Shown: positions 18,210 to 27,170 of the stretch, one piece after another
Layout: each line of letters starts with the position of its first letter
How positions within the stretch are numbered: position 1 is the stretch's first letter
DNA from: JBPOIC01 sp052034865
Lineage (GTDB): Bacteria; UBA10199; JADFYH01
Direction: 5' to 3'
DNA length: 64,000 bases
Assembly (NCBI GenBank): GCA_052034865.1
Contig: JBPOIC010000014.1
Span: 40,502-104,501, forward strand
Translations under genes and position numbers: made by a program
The notes under the pieces: model-generated
Seen by the model: the letters and a program-made list of their open reading frames with translations, nothing else
Told to the model about the DNA's origin: nothing
The model's database searches: none

Positions 18210-19052
18210 TCAAGGGGGCGTAAACAGAAAAAAATCGATGATCCTGGCCCAGTAGAGGCGCATTTGCTGAAACCAGAACTCACTTTGACGAAACAAGACA
18301 GGAAGGGCCAGAAAAACCAGCAAGACACCAACGAAGCCTTTGATGTTAAAACCCATTTCAAAAACGTTGATCATGGGGGCGATGCGGTTGGTAATTCCCA
18401 GAACAAGATCCGCAATAAAAATAGCAATGAGAACCGGTGCTGAGATCTGTAAACAGATGATCAAGGTGTCCGCTGAAAGCTTGATGATAAAAATAATTAA
18501 GGGTGAAATTCCGGGCTCGATATGGGGAAAGTACAGGATAGGAACTTTGATAAAGCTTTCGATGACTGCCTTGATAAAATGGAGATGAAGGTTCAGTCCC
18601 ACAAAGCTCGCGATCACCATCTGATAAAAAAACATTCCAAATAAAGACGCCTGGGCTCCAAGGGCCGGGTTGAAAATACGGGCGTTAGCCACTGAACGCT
18701 GGTTGTCGATCATATTGCCTGCCGATTGAATCCCAAAAAAAATCATGATGTTGACCAGTCCCAGCAGAACGCCAAACAACACTTCTTTAATGAATAAGGC
18801 TAAAAAGAGAAAAACACTTCGAGGGATTTGGCTGGAATCGATACCTGGGGCGATGAGGGGATAGGTAAAGGCGGTAAAAGCCATGGCGGTAGCTGCCCGA
18901 ACAGTATGAGGGACTGGTTTCATTCCGATGTAGGGGGTTAAAGAAAAAGCAGTCAGGAGACGAATCATGATGAGGCCAGCAATCGTCAGGGGACGGGTGT
19001 AATCGGAGGTCATTCCCAGAGGAGACAGGAGTTGTTGAATGCTGGAATCCAT
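18210..19052 (-). CDS. sctT: SctT, T3SS export apparatus protein (FliR/YscT family)
   Basis: SctT forms part of the SctRST export gate in the inner membrane. The 280-residue product has several long hydrophobic segments (about residues 20-40, 52-70, 80-110, 140-165, 190-225 and 235-260). It includes family features such as IQSAGNMIDNQRSVANARIFNP and a C-terminal amphipathic region. Length fits SctT (about 260-280). It is the last of the gate genes after sctR and sctS in the same direction, with a 9-bp gap from sctS. Confidence 0.93.
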   Translation of the reverse strand: MDSSIQQLLSPLGMTSDYTRPLTIAGLIMIRLLTAFSLTPYIGMKPVPHTVRAATAMAFTAFTYPLIAPGIDSSQIPRSVFLFLALFIKEVLFGVLLGLVNIMIFFGIQSAGNMIDNQRSVANARIFNPALGAQASLFGMFFYQMVIASFVGLNLHLHFIKAVIESFIKVPILYFPHIEPGISPLIIFIIKLSADTLIICLQISAPVLIAIFIADLVLGITNRIAPMINVFEMGFNIKGFVGVLLVFLALPVLFRQSEFWFQQMRLYWARIIDFFLFTPP

Positions 19053-19061
19053 CCTCTTCCT

Positions 19062-19337
19062 TTATGGGTGAAAGTAGCTTGGAAAATTATTGAACAGGGC
19101 TTCGGTGAAATTTTTCAGATAGTCCATACAAAGTTGGCCGGTAAGAGCCAAGACGATCATGACAGCGACGAGTTTGGGGACAAAGGTAAGGGTTTGCTCC
19201 TGAATCTGGGTGGTGGCCTGGATGAGGGAGATCAAAAGACCGATCACCATAGCGACCAATACCGAGGGAGCAGAAAGGATGAGGACCAGGAATAAAGCAT
19301 TCTTGGAGGCATAAATGATTTGGTCATAACCGGGCAT
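19062..19337 (-). CDS. sctS: SctS, T3SS export apparatus protein (FliQ/YscS family)
   Basis: A small two-helix gate protein. From the ATG at 19337 the product has 91 residues, the usual SctS/FliQ length: a first helix in ALFLVLILSAPSVLVAMVIG, a short polar turn with QATTQIQEQTL, then a second helix FVPKLVAVMIVLALTG. The frame is open for 25 more codons upstream, but those would lie within the end of sctR, so the shorter start is preferred. It lies between sctR and sctT. Confidence 0.93.
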   Translation of the reverse strand: MPGYDQIIYASKNALFLVLILSAPSVLVAMVIGLLISLIQATTQIQEQTLTFVPKLVAVMIVLALTGQLCMDYLKNFTEALFNNFPSYFHP

Positions 19338-19357
19338 AGACTTAATACTCCATATGG

Positions 19358-20152
19358 TTAAGAAGTCTTGGTGAGATAGGTGGTAATGAGGCTGCGTGCG
19401 AGGAGAGTCCATCCATCTACCAGAACAAAAAGAAGCAGTTTAAAAGGAAGCGAAACGGTTACCGGGGAGAGCTGAAACATACCCAGAGACAGCAGAACGT
19501 TGGCTACCACCATATCCACAACCAGGAACGGGAGAAAAATAATAAAGCCGATCTTGAAGGCCTCGGCCAATTCACTCACCACAAAAGCAGGGGTAATGAT
19601 TAGAAAATCATCGTTACGAATGCTTTCGCGATCCTCTGGTTTTCTTAAACTTTTTGCGAGTTCAAAAAAAATTTTACGTTCATTGGGATTGGTGTGTTTT
19701 AAAAGAAAATTGCGGACCGGCTCCTTGCTTTTGCCTGCGGCCTCCTGCGCCAGGGCGACGGTTGCATTTGAAAGAAAACCCTCTGAAGATTTTTGCTCAA
19801 TAACACTTTGCGCGTTGTTGTAAATTTCGATTCCGATCGGGGCCATAATGTAGATCGTCAGAATAAGCGACAGCCCGGTGATTACCTGGTTCGGAGGGAT
19901 TTGTTGGGTTCCCAGGGCATTGCGAACAAGGGCAAGAACGACGGAGATTTTAATGAATGAGGTCATCATCACCAATACGATTGGGATGATAGCCAGAGAG
20001 GAGAGGGCAATGAGAGTCACCAGCGGTTGGGAAAGCTGCTGATCGAATTTTCCCTGGGCATAGGTGTGCAGACTCACAGAAATCATGAGCGCTAGAAACG
20101 ACATGGTTTTGAAGTGTCGAAACACTTTCTGAAAAGGGTAAAAGCGTGGCAT
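19358..20152 (-). CDS. sctR: SctR, T3SS export apparatus protein (FliP/YscR family)
   Basis: The 264-residue product forms the pentameric core of the export gate. It begins with a basic stretch and a hydrophobic signal sequence (about 17-33), as FliP often does. Then come TM segments with the family motifs MTSFIKISVVLALVRNALGT and APIGIEIYN, a cytosolic/periplasmic charged loop, and PAFVVSELAEAFKIGFIIFLPFLVVDMVVA-type C-terminal helices. A cleavable signal peptide is more typical of flagellar FliP than of injectisome SctR, in keeping with other flagellar-like traits of this locus. Confidence 0.95.
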   Translation of the reverse strand: MPRFYPFQKVFRHFKTMSFLALMISVSLHTYAQGKFDQQLSQPLVTLIALSSLAIIPIVLVMMTSFIKISVVLALVRNALGTQQIPPNQVITGLSLILTIYIMAPIGIEIYNNAQSVIEQKSSEGFLSNATVALAQEAAGKSKEPVRNFLLKHTNPNERKIFFELAKSLRKPEDRESIRNDDFLIITPAFVVSELAEAFKIGFIIFLPFLVVDMVVANVLLSLGMFQLSPVTVSLPFKLLLFVLVDGWTLLARSLITTYLTKTS

Positions 20153-20227
20153 AGTTTTTTTGATGTTTTGTTTTGGGATCTTGCCAAAAAAAGTTTAGGA
20201 AAGTTCACTGGATATAATGCCCATCAC

Positions 20228-20602
20228 TTAATCTTCTCCATGTGCTTCAGGAGATAAAGAAGATTTCAGTTCTTTGGTATCGATCTCCACCAAAGGTTGC
20301 ATGGAATTCTCAGTCACTCCAATGAGCGCCGTTTTGGTCCCCACCTGAATCAGGTACAAATTCTTTTTAGGTTCGAGAGTAAAACGCTCAAGAATTTCAA
20401 TTCTGGAATCCTGCTGTTTTTTGATGAAGTGAACTCTAGGAAACAGATATTTAATCGCAGCGATTGCTCCCAGACAAACAACGATCATGGCAATCACGAC
20501 CTTCACGAAGAGGTAAGTGAAGTTATATCCCGAACCTAATCCCGATAAGTCCTGAGAAATTGCCGATTGAGATTCAGCGAGTTGTGCGAGAATTAAGAAC
20601 AA
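20228..20602 (-). CDS. FliO-like export apparatus assembly protein
   Basis: The 124-residue product has one membrane helix (about residues 30-52) and a cytoplasmic domain with the FliO hallmarks IEILERFTLEPKKNLYLIQVG and ALIGVTENSMQPL. FliO helps assemble the FliP/SctR ring in flagella and is normally missing from injectisomes. It starts at TTG (20602); AAGGAA lies about 8 bp upstream, which supports this start. It sits directly before sctR and after the fliN-like gene, the usual flagellar fliM-fliN-fliO-fliP order. Confidence 0.82.
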   Translation of the reverse strand: MFLILAQLAESQSAISQDLSGLGSGYNFTYLFVKVVIAMIVVCLGAIAAIKYLFPRVHFIKKQQDSRIEILERFTLEPKKNLYLIQVGTKTALIGVTENSMQPLVEIDTKELKSSLSPEAHGED

Positions 20603-20764
20603 GAGCGTTTTCCTTGGTTGCGATATTTAAATTCACATTGGCCTTGGCTCACTTCACCCGCTTCCTGCGAGATAATTGTAGGCGCGTATGATGAGATGGC
20701 CAAAAAATTGGATTCAAGCTTTTCTTCTGTCTCCTGAATTCTGTCTTCTTTTAAAGAGAGGGTT

Positions 20765-21178
20765 TTAATCAAAAATCTTCAAGATCCTGACTCCCAGCCG
20801 TCCTTCCACTTCTACCAATTCTCCCTTCGCAATCAGCTTGCCATTGGCCACCAGGTCGATCGCTTCATTTGGAAGACGGTTCAACTCGACCACCTGACCC
20901 ATCCGCAGGGAAACAATATCTTTAATCGTGACAGGTTTCTTCCCCAATACCGCCACAATCTGGATTGGAATGTCACTTGTCAGACTTACAATCTTTTTAT
21001 CCACCGCTTGATTGGGAGGACGTGAAGGTTGATTGGGGGGTGGATAGGGAGCGGCTCCTCGAGCTGGAGGTCGTGTGGGATGAGGTTGGGGAGCAAACGA
21101 TTCTTGCTCTTCTTCTTTCATGGGATCCATGTCGGATTCAAAACTGGAAAAATCGAACTGATCATCTTCTCTGGACAT
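20765..21178 (-). CDS. FliN/SctQ-C-like ring protein (SpoA domain)
   Basis: The 137-residue product has an acidic and then proline-rich N-terminal half and a single SpoA domain at about 65-137. That domain contains IPIQIVAVLGKKPVTIKDIV, the FliN-type VVELNRLPNEAIDLVANGKLIAKGE pattern and GVRILKIFD. It forms the cytoplasmic sorting platform together with the FliM-like protein. Its start overlaps the stop of the preceding gene (ATGxx at 21178), indicating translational coupling. In most injectisomes this domain is part of one longer sctQ gene, so the split form is flagellum-like. Confidence 0.88.
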   Translation of the reverse strand: MSREDDQFDFSSFESDMDPMKEEEQESFAPQPHPTRPPARGAAPYPPPNQPSRPPNQAVDKKIVSLTSDIPIQIVAVLGKKPVTIKDIVSLRMGQVVELNRLPNEAIDLVANGKLIAKGELVEVEGRLGVRILKIFD

Positions 21179-22113
21179 TACTCGCCTCCATAATAATCGA
21201 GAATTTTTAACAGGGCTGGGGCTCCGGCGGAAAGCAGCTGGGCCAAAAAGCCACCGCCTTTACCTTCACCAATCCGAACGATGGCATTGCCCGACAAATG
21301 GCCGTCGATCATCTGACAATGGCTTTGATCAAATAAAATGACATCCCCTTTTTCAAGCTGGTTTTTCTCGGCCATCGTGAGCGAGACCGATCCGACATCT
21401 ACCCAGAGAGAAGTTTTAACGTGATGCAAAGGCTCAAAAATTTTGCTGGGGTAGCTGTTTTCAAGTTCGGCCTGATCGAGCGGGCTGCGGGTAAGAAAGG
21501 TTTCTTCAATCAAAGGATGTGGTAGGGCTAAAAGGATAAATCCCATTGTCTCTCCGACTTTTACTCTCACGTGTAAAAGCACCATCGGATTATCTTCGCT
21601 CATCGAGCTCTGGATTTCTTTGTTGGTCTTGAAGATGGATTCAAGCCTGAAGTGAATGGGGTTTAAGTCCTGACAGGCCTGAAAGATTTCATGCAGGGTT
21701 TTTAAAAGCAGATATTGCAAGACGCCTTCTTCGATGGGGGTGAGCCCTCTCATTTCTTTTGGGAAATCGCCAGGTCCTCCCAGCACGCGGTCTATCAGGG
21801 AAAAACTCAGCACGTTATCCACCCAGGCAAAGGCCTTATGGGTCAGGGGCTGTACGCCGAGCTGAGCCAAAAAACAAAGCTCAGGCAGGGTTTTTACAAA
21901 ACTGCTGAAGTGGCCTTCTTCAATTTTTTCTAATGAAATCGCACAAGAAGTGTTGAACTGTTTGGATAAAAAGGCCTCCAAAGCCTTTTTAATTAGATTT
22001 TCCCGGGCAGCAGGCAGATAGCTCCACAATGCTTCTTCAATCTCAAGGTCGCGGCGGGTGAGCTTTTTAATGCCTTCAAAATTGTAGGGAGTGATATGGC
22101 GTTCGACTTCCAT
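21178..22113 (-). CDS. FliM/SctQ-like ring protein
   Basis: The 311-residue product resembles FliM/SctQ. Its middle domain has LSFSLIDRVLGGPGDFPKEM, close to the FliM LIDxLLGGxG motif, then GLTPIEEGVLQYLL. A C-terminal SpoA-like domain covers about 225-300 (VDVGSVSLTMAEKNQLEKGD, GNAIVRIGEG). The N-terminal CheY-binding peptide of flagellar FliM is absent, as expected for a non-motility system. It is coupled to the FliN-like gene downstream and lies 2 bp from the SctP-like gene upstream. Confidence 0.85.
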   Translation of the reverse strand: MEVERHITPYNFEGIKKLTRRDLEIEEALWSYLPAARENLIKKALEAFLSKQFNTSCAISLEKIEEGHFSSFVKTLPELCFLAQLGVQPLTHKAFAWVDNVLSFSLIDRVLGGPGDFPKEMRGLTPIEEGVLQYLLLKTLHEIFQACQDLNPIHFRLESIFKTNKEIQSSMSEDNPMVLLHVRVKVGETMGFILLALPHPLIEETFLTRSPLDQAELENSYPSKIFEPLHHVKTSLWVDVGSVSLTMAEKNQLEKGDVILFDQSHCQMIDGHLSGNAIVRIGEGKGGGFLAQLLSAGAPALLKILDYYGGE

Positions 22114-22114
22114 A

Positions 22115-22978
22115 TTAACCTAAAAACTGGACACGAATCTGGGAAATGGCGACTCCGCGGTCTTGCAATTCTTCTCCGATTTCCATTTTCTGAGATTCGA
22201 ACTGTCTTTTGATGTTTGGATTTCCGGTTAAAAAAGCGACCTCAATTTTGCCGTTGTTGGAGGTGACCTTTAAAGACAGACCCTGATAGATTTTGTCGGA
22301 GAGATCAATCTGAATTTCCTTGTTGAGGTTTTTATCTCGTCCAATGCGGATATATTGGACAATCTGATCCAAAATTTGTTTGGGAATTTTTCCCGCTTCG
22401 GGAGCGGCTGCTGATTTGATGGCAAAGGATGTCGAGGTTTTCTGAAGTGTGGCCATACCAGGAACCCCAATCGCATCGGTCGCAGCAATCCCTTTTTGTT
22501 TAACTAAACCCTGACCAAACTGTTTGGAAGAACCACCACTGCCTCCTTCCGAATTTTGAGAGCCACCCTGAGATTGTCCTCCGAGATTATTTTTTCCCAA
22601 AACCTTATGTTTGGATCCGATGTCCTGATGGGAACGGCTTACGGATTTTCCTTCGGAGGAGTCGGTTTTTTTATCTCCATCTTTGTCTTTTTTCCTGTCT
22701 GAAGATTGGTCTCGATCCCGATCGCGATCGGATAAAACGTCTTTAAGACGGGAATCGAATTTTGCAGTTTCGGTATTCGCAGAAGGTTTGTTGGAGGAGA
22801 GTTGATCCAGTACCTGATCAAAAGCGCTCTTGGCCTCTTTCGTTTGCGCTTTTTGTCCGGCCTGCTGGGTCGCCTGCGCTGTCGAAGCCTGGTTTTTTGA
22901 TTTTACATTGGCCTTGTTTTGATCCTGCTTTGCTGCTTCGGCATTGGCATTGTAACGATTGCCTTCATCGATACGCAT
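22115..22978 (-). CDS. SctP/FliK-like needle length or substrate-switch protein
   Basis: The 287-residue product has a disordered, Gln/Ala/Lys-rich N-terminal half (about 1-170, with repeated charged Asp-Arg-Asp and Gly-Ser runs). Its C-terminal domain (about 205-287) has the FliK-type pattern EIQIDLSDKIYQGLSLKVTS, GKIEVAFLTGNP and LQDRGVAISQIRV. Such proteins measure needle or hook length and switch substrate specificity. Position between sctO and fliM-like genes fits sctP. Assignment rests on the C-terminal domain and context. Confidence 0.75.
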   Translation of the reverse strand: MRIDEGNRYNANAEAAKQDQNKANVKSKNQASTAQATQQAGQKAQTKEAKSAFDQVLDQLSSNKPSANTETAKFDSRLKDVLSDRDRDRDQSSDRKKDKDGDKKTDSSEGKSVSRSHQDIGSKHKVLGKNNLGGQSQGGSQNSEGGSGGSSKQFGQGLVKQKGIAATDAIGVPGMATLQKTSTSFAIKSAAAPEAGKIPKQILDQIVQYIRIGRDKNLNKEIQIDLSDKIYQGLSLKVTSNNGKIEVAFLTGNPNIKRQFESQKMEIGEELQDRGVAISQIRVQFLG

Positions 22979-23067
22979 ATAAATCCTTTCGTAGATAATC
23001 TCTCTGACAGGAGAATGTTTCTCCCTTTCACTTTGCTTGAGTCTCCCCCTATTTCACCAGAGGATTT

Positions 23068-23574
23068 TTATGATTTCATGTGCTTGAGCTGGTGGACGAC
23101 ATTCGCAAGCTCACCCAGCTCTTTTTCTTCTTTGGCATCAAGTAGTTTCTTGATCTGCTTCATCCAAAGCTCTTTGTGCTTTTCCATCATTTGCAGATCG
23201 CGGGAGGCATCGATAAAATCGCGCCTGGATTTTTTCACACCATCCTCGGCCTCCTGAATGGCCTCATTTTGATATTCGATCTCTCGTTCTTTCTCTGTCA
23301 GATCATCCTGTAATTTTTCAAGATAGTTCAGATGGAGTCCTGAATCGTAAACACGTGTCTCTCCAGAAACGACATGCTGGGTCATCTTGCGACGTGCGTT
23401 GATTTTGGACTGGATGATGTCTTCTTTTTGCTTTTCCAACTCTTTCAGTTTTTCTTTTTGCTCTTCGAGATGTTTGATTGCGCGCGCTAGGGCAATCTGC
23501 ATCTGTTTTTTATGCTTCTCTTTAACGATTAGGAGTGGCTCGAGCCGGTACTTGGGTTTCTTTTTTGAGGACAT
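23068..23574 (-). CDS. SctO/FliJ-like stalk protein
   Basis: The 168-residue product is almost entirely charged coiled coil, with KPKYRLEPLLIVKEKHKKQM at the start, a pattern shared with FliJ and YscO (RLxPLLxVKExxE). It is predicted to sit in the central pore of the ATPase hexamer and link it to SctV. It directly follows sctN in the transcript (43-bp gap), the invariant position for sctO/fliJ. Sequence alone is weak because coiled coils look alike; context makes the call. Confidence 0.82.
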   Translation of the reverse strand: MSSKKKPKYRLEPLLIVKEKHKKQMQIALARAIKHLEEQKEKLKELEKQKEDIIQSKINARRKMTQHVVSGETRVYDSGLHLNYLEKLQDDLTEKEREIEYQNEAIQEAEDGVKKSRRDFIDASRDLQMMEKHKELWMKQIKKLLDAKEEKELGELANVVHQLKHMKS

Positions 23575-23616
23575 GTTCCGATATCTTCCCCTCGCTCTGA
23601 GAGATCTGTTCCGGCG

Positions 23617-24981
23617 TTATAAAAAGATGGATTTCAGCTGCTCGACCGAATCCTGATAATCGAATCTGTCAGAAGTAGACTGTTTTAAAAACTGATTCAC
23701 CTCTTCGATTTTTTCAATCGCGTAATCGACCTTGGGATCAGAACCCTGCTCGTACGCCCCAATGAGAATGAGATCACGCTCTTTTTCGTAACTGGAAACA
23801 ACTTCTTTTAATTTGCGAGCCGCATCGAGATGATCCTGATCAGTAATGCTCGTCATGACACGGCTGACGCTTTCGGAGACATTGATTGCCGGATAATGGC
23901 TGCGATTTGCGAGCTCTCTTGAAAGGATGATGTGTCCATCCAAAATTGACCGGACTTCATCTGCGACGGGTTCGGTCATGTCGTCGCCTTCGACCAGAAC
24001 CGTATAAAAAGCAGTGATGGATCCTTTGTCGGAATTTCCGGTTCTTTCAAGCAGTTTTGGAAGCGTCGAAAAAACGGAAGGAGTAAAACCCTGTCTGGCC
24101 GGGGGCTCGCCGATCGCAAGACCAATTTCGCGCAAGGCTCGCGCAAAACGCGTAACGGAATCCATCATCAACAATACTTTTTTACCCTGATCGCGAAAAT
24201 ATTCTGCAATTGCCGTGGCGACATAGGCGGCCTTGCAACGCACCAGTGAAGGACGGTCAGAGGTGGCCACGACGACTACCGAGCGCGAAAGGCCCTCTTC
24301 GCCCAAATCATGCTCGAGAAAGTCACGCACTTCACGACCACGCTCACCCACTAGACAGATCACATTGATTTCGGCCTCGGTGTTTCGCGCAATCATTCCG
24401 ATTGTCGTACTCTTTCCGACGCCAGCGGCCGCAAACAAACCAATGCGTTGACCTTCCCCGCAGGTGAGAACGCCATCGATTGCTTTAATGCCGACAGACA
24501 TGGGTTGCTTGATTCTTTGACGTTGCAGGGGATCTGGCGGTGGAGCCATGACGGGATATTCTTCGGAGAGATTAAGAGGGCCTTTTTGATCGGTGTCGAT
24601 TGGATCGCCTAAACCATCCAGAACGCGTCCCAGGATGTTTTCGCCCACACGGACGGTTAAACTCGATCCTGTCGGGATGACATCGTTTCCCGGTCCAATT
24701 CCTTCAAGTTCTCCCAAAGGCATCAGCAAAACATCCTGATCTTTAAATCCGACCACTTCGGCCTTGATGGGAATTTTTTTATAGGAAGATTCAATATAGC
24801 AAAGCTCGCCCACTCGTACACCTGGGGCTACCGCGCGCACGACCAAGCCGGTGAGCTCGGTCACTCGTCCTTTGATTCGGTAAGTGGAAAGATTGCTGAT
24901 CAGGCGCAGATGAGGGCTTAAGTCAATCCTGGGGAGATCGGCTTCGGTCATTGAAAATTGTGGGTCGGCATTAGCACGCAT
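23617..24981 (-). CDS. sctN: SctN, T3SS ATPase (FliI/YscN family)
   Basis: The 454-residue product is a full-length T3SS ATPase that unfolds and releases substrates from chaperones. It shows Walker A FAAAGVGKSTTIGM, the family sequence GERGREVRDFLEHDLG, Walker B VLLMMDSVTRFARALREIGL, then GEPPARQGFTPSVFSTLPKL and the C-terminal domain with SHYPAINVSESVSRVM. Its genes upstream and downstream are sctL-like and sctO-like, as expected. Confidence 0.96.
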   Translation of the reverse strand: MRANADPQFSMTEADLPRIDLSPHLRLISNLSTYRIKGRVTELTGLVVRAVAPGVRVGELCYIESSYKKIPIKAEVVGFKDQDVLLMPLGELEGIGPGNDVIPTGSSLTVRVGENILGRVLDGLGDPIDTDQKGPLNLSEEYPVMAPPPDPLQRQRIKQPMSVGIKAIDGVLTCGEGQRIGLFAAAGVGKSTTIGMIARNTEAEINVICLVGERGREVRDFLEHDLGEEGLSRSVVVVATSDRPSLVRCKAAYVATAIAEYFRDQGKKVLLMMDSVTRFARALREIGLAIGEPPARQGFTPSVFSTLPKLLERTGNSDKGSITAFYTVLVEGDDMTEPVADEVRSILDGHIILSRELANRSHYPAINVSESVSRVMTSITDQDHLDAARKLKEVVSSYEKERDLILIGAYEQGSDPKVDYAIEKIEEVNQFLKQSTSDRFDYQDSVEQLKSIFL

Positions 24982-25020
24982 GCGTTTTTTTTAAACCGTG
25001 TTTTGCTGAAACAAGGCAGA

Positions 25021-25701
25021 TCACAGCCCCAATGCTTTCTTTATCGCGTTCAGCTGGGTGTTAAGTTGTGCATCGATGGCTCCAACCTCGGATTCCACGA
25101 TACAACCTCCCTGCTGGATACTCTCATCTTCTTTGAAAGAAACGGTTTTACTCGAATCAACCCGAGAGAGCAGGATCGATTCGTTCTTTTTGACCTGGGC
25201 GTAGTCTTCGGGGTTGAGGCGAATTGAAATTTTATGCCCCAAAGCTGCGTCGAGGGCCTGCCGGACAATTTCATAAATCGCCGTTTCATTTTGGTGTACC
25301 TGCTGACCAATGACTTTTTCAGCGATGCTAAAGGTAAGCTTGACCACCTGCGGTTCGATATCGGAAAACATTTTTTCGCGTAGAAGATGGATTTGATGCA
25401 GGTATTCAAGGGCCTGCTGAAGTCCTTCCTGATAACCTTCTTCCTCACCCTTTTTACGGGCTTTTTCCATTTCTTCCTGGACCTGATTGAGGATGGCCTT
25501 GGCCTCTTTTTTTACCTCATTCGCCTGAGTGCGGGCCTCTTCGAGAATCTGTTTAGCTTTGTCTTGGGAATCCAGTATGTCTTTAGAAACAATCATCGAG
25601 GAGCCAGAAGATTCGAAATATTGAGGCGTTTCTTCAGCTTCCACACGGGTTTTAAGATCTATTTTACTTTTATATTCGGTACTTTTAAGAATTTTCCCCA
25701 T
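25021..25701 (-). CDS. SctL/FliH-like ATPase stator
   Basis: The 226-residue product has a charged coiled-coil stretch (about 50-110: KAKQILEEARTQANEVKKEA and EKARKKGEEEGYQEGLQQAL). A C-terminal domain at about 115-226 follows (VVKLTFSIAEKVIGQQVHQN, LNPEDYAQVKKN, GGCIVESEVGAIDAQL). The last motif is a hallmark of FliH/SctL proteins, which anchor and regulate the SctN ATPase at the sorting platform. It directly precedes sctN in the transcript. Confidence 0.9.
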   Translation of the reverse strand: MGKILKSTEYKSKIDLKTRVEAEETPQYFESSGSSMIVSKDILDSQDKAKQILEEARTQANEVKKEAKAILNQVQEEMEKARKKGEEEGYQEGLQQALEYLHQIHLLREKMFSDIEPQVVKLTFSIAEKVIGQQVHQNETAIYEIVRQALDAALGHKISIRLNPEDYAQVKKNESILLSRVDSSKTVSFKEDESIQQGGCIVESEVGAIDAQLNTQLNAIKKALGL

Positions 25702-25951
25702 GGAAACTTCCTTGTGGGTTTGGCTGTTTAGATTTCTGAGGAATATGCTGTTACTTAAGATGGTTCTTTAAGATTGTAGAAAAAAACTTCAGGAGCGGAA
25801 AGTCATGAATCTGAGATCTCATATGCTATTTATAAGCAGCTTTTAACAAGTTAGGATTTAAATAACTTAAGATAAGTCTTTCTTTCAAGCTCAACTCAGA
25901 CAAAGTCAGTCGAATCTGCTTGGAATATGATTTGAAAACGGAAGATCTTTT

Positions 25952-26917
25952 TCAGGAAGGCATCTTTTGGAATTCCTGAAGAACCTGTTTTTTGACCCAG
26001 GCCGCCAGCTGAGAACCGGGAGAGTTAGCCATCCCCTCATCCATATAGCGTTTAAGTAGGTATGCAAGCTTGGGGGGTAGCTTATAATAAAGAGCTTCCG
26101 CCAGAGCTTTGTCTTTACGCGTAAAAGACTTAGCGAAAAACATCATTCCTATTTCAGTAAATAAACTTTCTGGAGACAGGGTTTCGATGGGAAGATTAAT
26201 GAGCAGCATCTGGGCTTCGCGCAGCTCTCGGGATGAGATCTGAGCAAGGGATTTCATACGGGCCTGAAACTCGCGGGCATCCTGAGTGGACAGACGATAA
26301 AGAAGGGCCTTCATCGCTGATTTGTGGAGTCCTTTAAAGGCCTTGGAAAGCTGCTCCATTCCTAATTGCCTGAAGAATGCAATTAACCGAGAAGTCTTGA
26401 TGAAATAGAAATGATTCAAATCCATCTCGTCAGATCGATCAAAAGCACTAAGGGTTTTGAATTGTGACTCAAACCGGGTTTTTATAATCGACAAGAGATC
26501 TTCGGGAAGAGGTGCCGGTTTTTCATCCGGAGATGGGAGTTGTGATTGAATTTCTGCTGGGAGATTCTCCTGGATAAAACGGGATTTTTCTCCAGGCAGA
26601 TATTTTAAAATGATTCCAATAATGCGCGGACTTTCTTCTTTCAAAACCTCTAAAAACCACCCTGCGTCGACTTCTCCCATGGGGTGAATTTTTTCTGCCT
26701 GAAGCAGGTCCTGAAGCCCTCGGGAGATCATTTTTTTACGCTCTTTTTTGGGGTAATTCAAGATCTCCTGGGTTGCTTCAACCAAGGGCTTCTCATATGC
26801 GCTTAGGGTAAAATTGTAGAGATCAAACGCATTTTCGATATCTCCCAAACAGGCAAGATAAACCAAAACCTGCAAGCGCGAATCCAGATTTTGAATTGAA
26901 GATAAAGACATGAGCAC
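25952..26917 (-). CDS. FliG/SctK-like sorting platform protein
   Basis: The 321-residue protein is helical throughout. One segment (about 95-125, SPRIIGIILKYLPGEKSRFI followed by QENLPAEIQ) is close in pattern to the ARM-type helices of FliG (PQTIALILSYL...ELP). In the flagellar order fliG lies before fliH-fliI-fliJ, and here the gene lies before sctL-sctN-sctO, so it could serve as the adaptor between basal body and sorting platform, the job of SctK in injectisomes. Similarity is limited to one region. The 250-bp gaps on both sides of the gene hold no other gene. Confidence 0.6.
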   Translation of the reverse strand: MLMSLSSIQNLDSRLQVLVYLACLGDIENAFDLYNFTLSAYEKPLVEATQEILNYPKKERKKMISRGLQDLLQAEKIHPMGEVDAGWFLEVLKEESPRIIGIILKYLPGEKSRFIQENLPAEIQSQLPSPDEKPAPLPEDLLSIIKTRFESQFKTLSAFDRSDEMDLNHFYFIKTSRLIAFFRQLGMEQLSKAFKGLHKSAMKALLYRLSTQDAREFQARMKSLAQISSRELREAQMLLINLPIETLSPESLFTEIGMMFFAKSFTRKDKALAEALYYKLPPKLAYLLKRYMDEGMANSPGSQLAAWVKKQVLQEFQKMPS

Positions 26918-27110
26918 GTTGGATTGTGGTTAAACTAATTCTATTACTTGATTGTCGTTAAAACCGATGGGGTAGTGTACAGGTCTTTCTCAGTGGTACA
27001 TCTTCAGTATAAGAAATCTAGTAATCCATAGAGGTTAGATGCTGAGGCCTTCCAAGCTTTTTAAAAAAGTGAGATGAAGTACTAGCGCGATCCAGAAAGT
27101 AAAATCCAAT

Positions 27111-27143
27111 AAAAAACCCCTTTTCGTTTCTGAAAAGGGGTTT
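27111..27143 (-). terminator. Intrinsic terminator after sctI
   Basis: On the minus strand a stem AAACCCCTTTTC with its complement GAAAAGGGGTTT and a 6-nt loop is followed by a T run (TTTTTTATT). It lies 28 bp beyond the sctI stop codon. It should make sctI the end of a high-level transcript, so the following FliG-like-to-sctT genes need readthrough or a promoter in 26918-27110. Confidence 0.85.
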
Positions 27144-27170
27144 GGGTCAGGCATTCCCTAAAATGGTGGC

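Noticed and set aside
23016..23046. Second sigma-54-like site upstream of the sctP-like gene (GG and GC 10 bp apart)
   Set aside because: Outside the GG and GC doublets the match is poor (GGGGAGACTCAAGC), so chance is likely.
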